Below, in pieces: positions 58,365 through 64,000 of a stretch of DNA of 64,000 nt. A program made the translations under genes and the position numbers. The DNA comes from Vitreoscilla filiformis. Its GTDB lineage: Bacteria > Pseudomonadota > Gammaproteobacteria > Burkholderiales > Burkholderiaceae_C. Location: the NCBI RefSeq assembly GCF_002222655.1, contig NZ_CP022423.1:1984001-2048000 (forward strand). Reading direction: 5' to 3'. The notes beneath the pieces are model-generated. The model worked only from the letters and a program-made list of their open reading frames with translations. It searched no databases and had not been told where the DNA came from. The stretch's first letter is position 1. Every line of letters begins with the position of its first letter.

Positions 58365-59870
58365 ATGAATCAAATGAATTGGCTCGTTGTCTACCCTGAA
58401 GCGTTTCTGCTGTTGGCCACCTGTGTGATCGCCTTGGTCGATCTCGCAGTGACCGATCCCAAGCGCTGTCTGACATTTTGGCTGTCGCAGGCGACTCTGG
58501 GTGTTGTCGCCCTGATGCATGGTTTGGCGCTCCAGACGGGTTTGGCCGCTCAAGGCGCTGCCGCGTCGGTGTACGCCATGCAAGGCTTGGTGGTGTCCGA
58601 CCCCATGGGGCACATGCTGGCCATGTGTGCTGCCCTGGCGATGATGTTGACCTTGGCCTATGCCCGTCCCTACATCGGTGAGCGTGAACTGCTCAAGGGT
58701 GAGTTCTTCATCCTGTCGCTGTTCGTGCTGCTGGGCATCTCGGTGATGATTTCGGCCAACAACTTCTTGGTCATCTACACCGGGCTGGAAGTGATGAGCC
58801 TGTCGCTGTACGCCCTGGTGGCCCTGCGCCGTGACCACGCTGTGGCCACGGAGGCTGCCATGAAGTACTTCGTGCTGGGTGCGCTGGCCAGTGGTTTCCT
58901 GCTGTATGGCATGTCCATGCTGTACGGTGCCACCAAGTCGCTGGACATTCCCGATGTTTTCAACGCCATCCAAACCGGCCAAATCAACAAGATGGTGCTG
59001 GTTTTCGGTGTGGTGTTTGTGGTGGCAGGTTTGGCCTTCAAGCTGGGTGTGGTGCCTTTCCACATGTGGGTGCCCGATGTCTACCAGGGTTCGCCCACGG
59101 CTGTCACGCTGCTGATCGCAGGTGCGCCGAAGCTGGCGGCTTTTGCCATCACCATCCGCCTGCTCGTTGAAGGCTTGAGCGGTTTGGCCACGGATTGGCA
59201 ACAGATGTTGATCTTGTTGGCCTTGGCCTCGATGGTGGTTGGTAACTTGGCTGCCATCGCCCAGACCAATTTCAAGCGCATGCTGGCGTACTCGGCCATC
59301 GCTCAGTTGGGTTTCATGCTGCTGGGTTTCACCCCGACGGTCATCGGCGCCAACACGTTGTCGGCAGCCAATGGCTATAGCTCGGCCATGTTCTACGTCG
59401 TGACCTATGTGCTGACCACGCTGGGCACGTTCGGGCTGCTCATGTTGCTGTCGCGTCAGGGCTTTGAGAGCGATGAACTGGCTGATTTGGCGGGTTTGGC
59501 CAAGCGCAGCCCCTGGATGGCCGGTGCCATGACAGTGTTCATGTTCTCGCTGGCGGGTGTGCCGCCGATGGTGGGCTTCTATGCCAAGTTCGCCATCCTG
59601 CAAGCTCTGGTGACGACCAACGACGCTGCCTACATCACCTTGGCTGTGGTGGCTGTGATGTTGTCTTTGATCGGTGCGTTCTATTACTTGCGGGTGGTGA
59701 AAGTCATGTACTTTGATGAGCCGACGCAAGAGGGTGCGCAAACCTCCAGCTACGGCGGTGTGGCTGCTTTGGTGGCCGTCAATGGTGCTGCGGCGCTGCT
59801 GTTGGGTGTGCTGCCAGATGGCCTGATGGCGCTGTGCCGGGATGTGGTCGTCGCCGCATTGGCTGGCTGA
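58365..59870 (+). CDS. nuoN: NADH-quinone oxidoreductase subunit N
   Basis: Third antiporter-like subunit. 501 residues. T-G-L-E-V-M-S-L-S-L-Y, F-H-M-W-V-P-D-V-Y-Q-G-S-P-T and S-A-I-A-Q-L-G-F-M motifs. Its final base is the first base of the DUF2818 ATG. Confidence 0.97.
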   Translation: MNQMNWLVVYPEAFLLLATCVIALVDLAVTDPKRCLTFWLSQATLGVVALMHGLALQTGLAAQGAAASVYAMQGLVVSDPMGHMLAMCAALAMMLTLAYARPYIGERELLKGEFFILSLFVLLGISVMISANNFLVIYTGLEVMSLSLYALVALRRDHAVATEAAMKYFVLGALASGFLLYGMSMLYGATKSLDIPDVFNAIQTGQINKMVLVFGVVFVVAGLAFKLGVVPFHMWVPDVYQGSPTAVTLLIAGAPKLAAFAITIRLLVEGLSGLATDWQQMLILLALASMVVGNLAAIAQTNFKRMLAYSAIAQLGFMLLGFTPTVIGANTLSAANGYSSAMFYVVTYVLTTLGTFGLLMLLSRQGFESDELADLAGLAKRSPWMAGAMTVFMFSLAGVPPMVGFYAKFAILQALVTTNDAAYITLAVVAVMLSLIGAFYYLRVVKVMYFDEPTQEGAQTSSYGGVAALVAVNGAAALLLGVLPDGLMALCRDVVVAALAG

Positions 59871-60184
59871 TGATGATGACCCAAACCTCGGCGGTCTGGG
59901 GGGTACTGGTGCTGGCCATTCTGGCCGCCAACCTGCCGTTTTTGACAGAACGCGTGTTGGTGGTCGGCCCGCGCCGTGCGCCCAAGTCAATGGCTTGGCG
60001 TTTGCTGGAGCTGTTGTTGTTGGGCGTTGGGGTTTTGGGGGCGGGCAGTATGCTGGAAAGCGCACTCGGTCAGCGCGCTCCCCAAGAGTGGCAGTTTTTC
60101 GCTGCTTTCGGTTGCTTGTTCCTGACCCTCGGTTTCCCTGGTTTCGTGTGGCGCTACCTGCGCCGTGCGGGTGTGCATGGCTGA
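59870..60184 (+). CDS. DUF2818 family membrane protein
   Basis: 104 residues with about three hydrophobic helices (about 8-24, 43-58, 74-92) and conserved A-A-N-L-P-F near the N-terminus. Function unknown. This family typically sits directly after nuoN in betaproteobacteria, so a role in complex I assembly or stability is an inference. ATG at 59870 overlaps the nuoN stop; ATGs at 59873 and 59876 are alternatives. The stop overlaps the Nudix start. Confidence 0.85.
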   Translation: MMMTQTSAVWGVLVLAILAANLPFLTERVLVVGPRRAPKSMAWRLLELLLLGVGVLGAGSMLESALGQRAPQEWQFFAAFGCLFLTLGFPGFVWRYLRRAGVHG

Positions 60185-60776
60185 CGACGATTTTGCAATT
60201 CGCACCCAAGAAGACGGCCTCGTTGAGCGTTGTGTGCTCAGTGAGGCCGTATTTCATGGGGTGTTCCTCAACGTTCGCCGTGATGTGGTGAATCTTCCGG
60301 ATGGGGGCGGCACCGCAGCACGCGAGTACATCGTGCATCCTGGGGCCGTCATGGTGGTGCCGGTGCTTGACGACGGTCGAGTCGTGATGGAGCGCCAGTA
60401 TCGTTACCCGATTCAACAAGTTTTGCTTGAATTTCCTGCGGGCAAGCTGGATCCAGGCGAGTCACCCCGCCAATGCGCTGAGCGAGAGTTGCGGGAAGAG
60501 ACCGGCTACCGTGCCACCCATTGGGCTCGGGCAGGATTGATGCACAACGCACCCGCCTACGCCACAGAAATCATCGAAGTGTGGTTCGCCAAGGGCTTGA
60601 CTTTGGGGGAACGTTGCTTGGATGAGGGGGAGTTTTTGGAGGTGGGTGCCGTGTCCGTGGAAACCTTGGAGGCGTTGGTGCTGTCCGGACGTCTGACGGA
60701 TGCCAAGTCCATGGTCGGTTTGCTGTGGTTGCATCAATGGCATCGGGGGGCGTGGCAGCCCGATTGGCAGTTCTGA
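60177..60776 (+). CDS. Nudix hydrolase, ADP-ribose pyrophosphatase type
   Basis: Hydrolyses nucleoside diphosphate-linked compounds, probably ADP-ribose. 199 residues. Full Nudix box G-x5-E-x7-R-E-L-x-E-E-x-G (starting G-K-L-D-P-G-E), preceded by R-Q-Y-R-Y-P. ATG at 60177 inside the DUF2818 end; a GTG at 60165 is possible. An ADP-ribose hydrolase behind an NADH dehydrogenase operon would suit NAD housekeeping, but that is inference. Confidence 0.92.
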   Translation: MADDDFAIRTQEDGLVERCVLSEAVFHGVFLNVRRDVVNLPDGGGTAAREYIVHPGAVMVVPVLDDGRVVMERQYRYPIQQVLLEFPAGKLDPGESPRQCAERELREETGYRATHWARAGLMHNAPAYATEIIEVWFAKGLTLGERCLDEGEFLEVGAVSVETLEALVLSGRLTDAKSMVGLLWLHQWHRGAWQPDWQF

Positions 60777-60777
60777 G

Positions 60778-61257
60778 ATGAAGGTGTTGGATCTCGTCTG
60801 TGCTCAGGGGCACACCTTCGAGGGCTGGTTCGGCTCCGAGCAGGACTATGCGAACCAGCAAGACCGGGGGCTGTTGACCTGCCCGGTGTGTGCCGAGGCT
60901 CGTGTGACGCGGCGGCCCAGTGCGCCTCGTTTGAATTTGTCCACCTCACGGCGTGAGGCCGAGGTGGTCGCTGCGCCGACCGCTGAGTCGGCGGCCCCTT
61001 CACCTGTAACGCCGCCCAATCCGGCGCAGGTGTTGCAAAGGGCGCTGGTTCAGGCTGTGCAAAATGTGCTGCGCAGCACCGAAGATGTCGGGGAGCGTTT
61101 CGTTGAGGAAGCGCGACGCATCCATTACGGCGAAACGCAAGCTCGCAACATCCGAGGCCAGGCGACGCCGGAGCAACGGGCTGAGTTGCAAGATGAGGGC
61201 ATTGAAGTGCTAACCCTGCCTGTGCTCTTGGAAGAGCCTAGCGGGCCGGTTCACTGA
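60778..61257 (+). CDS. DUF1178 family protein
   Basis: 159 residues. N-terminal M-K-V-L-D-L-V-C-A-Q-G-H-T-F-E-G-W-F and C-P-V-C zinc-ribbon-like Cys pairs, then a helical C-terminal part with H-Y-G-E and R-N-I-R-G. Function unknown. ATG one base after the Nudix stop, so part of the same coupled series. Ends 12 nt from the convergent oxidase gene. Confidence 0.88.
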   Translation: MKVLDLVCAQGHTFEGWFGSEQDYANQQDRGLLTCPVCAEARVTRRPSAPRLNLSTSRREAEVVAAPTAESAAPSPVTPPNPAQVLQRALVQAVQNVLRSTEDVGERFVEEARRIHYGETQARNIRGQATPEQRAELQDEGIEVLTLPVLLEEPSGPVH

Positions 61258-61269
61258 GTTCTCTGGAAC

Positions 61270-62679
61270 CTAGAGCAACCGCTCGGGGTTCATCAGTCCG
61301 GCAGGATCCAGGGCCTGCTTGATGGCCCGCATCATCGCCAGCGCCACCGGGGCTTTGCGTCGCGCCAATTCGTCGCGTTTGAGGGCACCGATGCCGTGTT
61401 CAGCGGAAAAACTCCCGCCCAGCACCATCACCCGATCATGCACGCGGGCGGTGACTTCGCCCTCCCAGCGGGCCAAAAAACCCGCTGGATCGTCCCCGGC
61501 TGGGGCTTGAACGTTGTAGTGCAGGTTGCCGTCACCCACATGACCAAAGGTGACCAGCATCACCCCCGGAATGCGTGCGGCGAGTTCCTCTTGCATGTGC
61601 TGGATGAATGTCGGAATGGCCGAGGTGGGCAGCGACACGTCGTGTTTGATGTTCAGGCCCTGGGCGCGTTGTGCCGGTGAAATGGCCTCTCGCAATTGCC
61701 ACATGCCAGCCGCTTGGGTGTGTGTGTGGGCCAACGCTGCATTGGTGATCCAGCCGGCGGCCAGGGCGTCCGCCAAGAAGGTTTCCACAGTGGGGCGCAG
61801 ATCGGCCTCCGCTTGGGGAGAGGACAGCTCCCACAACACTTGCCAAGCCGTTGCAGGAAGGGGCTGTGCCACATGGGGCAGGTGTTGCTGTACCAGCGTC
61901 AGGGCTGTGCCATTGATCAGCTCAAATGCCGTCAAACCAGCGTCCCAGCGCTGGCGTGCCAAGGCCAGCAAGGGCAGGACGGCTTCCAAATTCGGCAACG
62001 TCACCCAGCCCGTGAACACGCTGGCCGGTGCAGGAAACAAACGCACGGTCGCGGCAGTGATGACACCGAGCGTGCCCTCGCTGCCAATGAATACATCGCG
62101 CAGGGCGTAACCGGTGTTGTCCTTGCGCAGAGCGCTTAACCCGTGCCAGATGTCCCCCTGAGCCGTGACCACTTCCAGCCCCAAACACAGCTCGCGGGCA
62201 TTGCCGTAGCGCAGCACCTGCGTGCCACCGGCGTTGGTGGCGAGGTTGCCACCCAGGGTGCAACTGCCTTCAGAAGCCAAACTCAGCGGGAACAACAACC
62301 CGTGGGTTTGTGCGGCCTGCTGCACCGCTTGGAGCGTACAGCCTGCTTCGGCGGTGAGGCTGAGATTGGGCGCGTCGATGTGGCGAATGCGGTTCAAACG
62401 CACCAGGCTCAGCAGAACGTGCTGGCCGCTGTTATCGGGCACGCCGGCGCCCACCAGTCCGGTGTTGCCGCCTTGTGGCACCAGGGGCACGTGGGCCTCA
62501 TGGCAGCAACGGACGACGGCGGCCACCTCTTGCGTCGAGCCCGGTTTGACGATGAAACGAGCCCGTCCGCGATAGCGCCCTCGTGCATCGTGCTCGTGGG
62601 CGGGCGTGTGGCCGCCTGGGGTCACATGAGGGGCGCCGACACAGGCTCGCAGCCGATCGGCCAGCGCGTCGTCGTTCAT
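61270..62679 (-). CDS. FAD-binding oxidoreductase (D-2-hydroxyglutarate/D-lactate dehydrogenase-like)
   Basis: Flavoprotein of the PCMH-type FAD-binding / vanillyl-alcohol-oxidase C-terminal architecture. 469 residues. FAD motif P-Q-G-G-N-T-G-L-V-G-A-G (about residue 70), G-G-N-L-A-T-N-A-G-G, G-S-E-G-T-L-G-V-I-T, C-terminal G-H-V-G-D-G-N-L-H-Y and E-H-G-I-G. The substrate is a D-2-hydroxy acid, not further defined. ATG at 62679; overlaps the end of DUF2069 by 4 nt. Confidence 0.92.
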   Translation of the reverse strand: MNDDALADRLRACVGAPHVTPGGHTPAHEHDARGRYRGRARFIVKPGSTQEVAAVVRCCHEAHVPLVPQGGNTGLVGAGVPDNSGQHVLLSLVRLNRIRHIDAPNLSLTAEAGCTLQAVQQAAQTHGLLFPLSLASEGSCTLGGNLATNAGGTQVLRYGNARELCLGLEVVTAQGDIWHGLSALRKDNTGYALRDVFIGSEGTLGVITAATVRLFPAPASVFTGWVTLPNLEAVLPLLALARQRWDAGLTAFELINGTALTLVQQHLPHVAQPLPATAWQVLWELSSPQAEADLRPTVETFLADALAAGWITNAALAHTHTQAAGMWQLREAISPAQRAQGLNIKHDVSLPTSAIPTFIQHMQEELAARIPGVMLVTFGHVGDGNLHYNVQAPAGDDPAGFLARWEGEVTARVHDRVMVLGGSFSAEHGIGALKRDELARRKAPVALAMMRAIKQALDPAGLMNPERLL

Positions 62680-63080
62680 GGGGTGGCGGCTTGTTTGGCC
62701 AAACGCAACCGCACCCGCACTTGCAGCGCACAGGCGGTGAACAGGCACAGGCACAGGCCCACCTCGATCCAAGCCAGCACAGCTTCGATGGGTTGGGCGC
62801 TGAAGCCGCGCACCAAGCCCTCCGCACAGTACAGCCACACCAGGAGGCTGACCCAGCGGTAGGTGTAGAGCCGGTGCCGCAGCAGCCCTGCCAGGGGCAC
62901 CACCAGCGGCAGCACTTTGAGTGCCAGCGTGCCTCGACCCGTCGGGGCGAGCCACAGCTCCCACAGGAGTCCCAGCACAATGAGGCCGAGCAAACTGCCC
63001 ACGGCCAGCGCACGCGAGCCCGCGACCAACGGATGCGCCGCGACTTGCGCAGGCGTCAGGTTCGGGGTGATTTCAGACAT
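62676..63080 (-). CDS. DUF2069 family membrane protein
   Basis: 134 residues with four hydrophobic helices (L-L-G-L-I-V-L-G-L-L-W-E..., V-L-P-L-V-V-P-L, W-V-S-L-L-V-W-L-Y-C-A-E-G, then the C-terminal one) and R-H-R-L-Y-T-Y-R-W. Function unknown; family often near yihY in this order of bacteria. ATG at 63080 chosen; upstream ATGs at 63089 and 63101 are in frame. No Shine-Dalgarno. Confidence 0.85.
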   Translation of the reverse strand: MSEITPNLTPAQVAAHPLVAGSRALAVGSLLGLIVLGLLWELWLAPTGRGTLALKVLPLVVPLAGLLRHRLYTYRWVSLLVWLYCAEGLVRGFSAQPIEAVLAWIEVGLCLCLFTACALQVRVRLRLAKQAATP

Positions 63081-63099
63081 GTTTGGCATGATAGCTGGC

Positions 63100-64000
63100 A
63101 TGTTTTTCCATTTTCCCCGTTGGAATCGTTGGCGCCGCCGCATGGCGGTCTGGGCCAGCGTGTGGCAGCACTGGCCCTGGCTGGCCACTTGGCAAATTGC
63201 ACGCCAGCGTTTTCGTGAGGATCAACTGGGTCAGACCGCCGGCAGCTTGACGTTCACGACGCTGATTGCCTTGGTGCCCCTGCTGACGGTGATCCTGGCC
63301 GTGTTCACGGCCTTCCCCATGTTCGCCAAGATGCAGGGGATGCTGGAAACCTACCTGCTGCAAAGTTTGGTGCCCGAAACCATCGCCAAACCGGTGTTAG
63401 ATGCGCTCACACAATTCGCACGCAAGGCCAACAAATTGGGGGCGCTGGGGTTGGTTTTCCTGGGCGTCAGCGCGCTGAGCTTGATGTTGACGGTGGATCG
63501 CGCATTGAACGCGGTTTGGCGTGTGCGCCGGCCACGTCCGCTGGGGCAGCGCATGTTGATTTACTGGGCGGTGCTCACCCTGGGGCCGCTGCTGGTGGGA
63601 GCTAGCCTGAGTTTGACCTCCTATGCCATGTCGGCATCCAAAGGGTTGGTGAGCAACATTCCGGGCGGGTTGAGTGTCTTGCTGGACGTGCTGGAGGTGT
63701 TGCTCATCATGTCCGCCATGAGCTGGCTGTTTTACCTGGTGCCCAACACCACTGTGCGCTGGCGTCACGCTTGGGCTGGGGGGCTGTTCGTGGCGCTGGG
63801 TCTGGAGTTGACCAAACGCGGCTTGGGCTGGTACGTCAGTGCAGTGCCGAGTTTTTCGGTCATTTATGGTGCGTTTGCGACGCTGCCCATTTTTTTGCTT
63901 TGGCTCTATTTGAGCTGGTCCATCGTGTTGCTGGGGGCTGTGATCGCTGCCTATGCACCCGCGCTGCGGCATGCGAGCCGCTGGTCGGCTGGGCCGGGGT
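63100..64000 (+). CDS. YihY/BrkB-family inner-membrane protein, 3' end outside window
   Basis: Polytopic inner-membrane protein of the YihY/UPF0761 family (older, misleading annotation 'ribonuclease BN'). About 300 residues visible, frame open at the window end. Six or so helices; signature S-L-T-F-T-T-L-I-A-L-V-P-L-L-T, A-L-N-A-V-W-R-V, and W-L-F-Y-L-V-P-N. First ATG at 63100 is 19 bp from the divergent DUF2069 start; ATG at 63142 (M-A-V-W-A-S-V-W) is an alternative. Transport role unknown. Confidence 0.9.
   Translation, partial: MFFHFPRWNRWRRRMAVWASVWQHWPWLATWQIARQRFREDQLGQTAGSLTFTTLIALVPLLTVILAVFTAFPMFAKMQGMLETYLLQSLVPETIAKPVLDALTQFARKANKLGALGLVFLGVSALSLMLTVDRALNAVWRVRRPRPLGQRMLIYWAVLTLGPLLVGASLSLTSYAMSASKGLVSNIPGGLSVLLDVLEVLLIMSAMSWLFYLVPNTTVRWRHAWAGGLFVALGLELTKRGLGWYVSAVPSFSVIYGAFATLPIFLLWLYLSWSIVLLGAVIAAYAPALRHASRWSAGPG

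Noticed and set aside
57930-60419. An 829-codon minus-strand frame opposite nuoM-nuoN
   Set aside because: Antisense shadow; the nuo proteins on the plus strand are complete and the opposite frame has no recognisable fold.

Overview
The window is a GC-rich stretch (about 60-65 % by eye) of what looks like the core chromosome of a betaproteobacterium, most likely order Burkholderiales. Reasons: the isc, rimP-nusA-infB and secG-tRNA-Leu-nuo gene orders; a DUF2818 gene translationally coupled to nuoN; a YihY/DUF2069 pair; a stand-alone rsxB-nth pair; and an intracellular polyhydroxyalkanoate depolymerase gene. I cannot fix the genus. I see no insertion sequence, prophage, CRISPR array, integron or rRNA operon. 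Coding density is high and most genes have textbook functions.

Layout. 1-3.6 kb: end of an Orn/Lys/Arg decarboxylase, glucokinase, and fabI on the minus strand. 3.7-12.5 kb: the translation/transcription cluster rimP-nusA-infB, then rbfA-truB-typA, with a candidate attenuator ahead of rimP and an intrinsic terminator between infB and rbfA. 12.5-18 kb: acyltransferase, DMT exporter, quinone reductase, small GNAT, YaeQ and an RhlE-type helicase. 18.4-21.4 kb: a TonB-dependent receptor facing a minus-strand S4-protein/LuxR-regulator pair. 21.5-28.4 kb: rlmB, upp, a lipoprotein, then a minus-strand run rsxB-nth-2-hydroxyacid dehydrogenase (frameshifted), phaZ (frameshifted) and an aromatic/aspartate aminotransferase.

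28.5-31 kb: uvrB and a low-molecular-weight phosphotyrosine phosphatase. 31.2-38.3 kb: the Fe-S assembly operon iscR-S-U-A-(GNAT)-hscB-hscA-fdx, then tsaD. The iscR promoter carries IscR-like sites, and an acetyltransferase gene is translationally embedded between iscA and hscB. 38.3-45 kb: an orphan ABC solute-binding protein, rpsO, pnp, a PIG3-type quinone oxidoreductase, tpiA, secG and tRNA-Leu(GAG). 45.2-59.9 kb: the complete 14-gene complex I operon nuoA-N. 59.9-64 kb: DUF2818, a Nudix hydrolase and DUF1178 coupled to its end, then a minus-strand FAD-oxidase/DUF2069 pair and the start of a YihY-family gene cut by the window edge.

How the genes connect: the Isc machinery makes the clusters used by complex I (NuoB, E, F, G, I), RsxB, Nth and Fdx, all encoded here. 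I did not find an obviously new multi-gene system. The best leads are RNA-level or organisational: the rimP leader terminator, the rpsO-pnp 16-bp stem-loop, the long terminator between tRNA-Leu and nuoA, the GNAT gene inside the isc operon, the S4/LuxR pair, and two single-site frameshifts about 3 kb apart that are either sequence errors or true gene decay.
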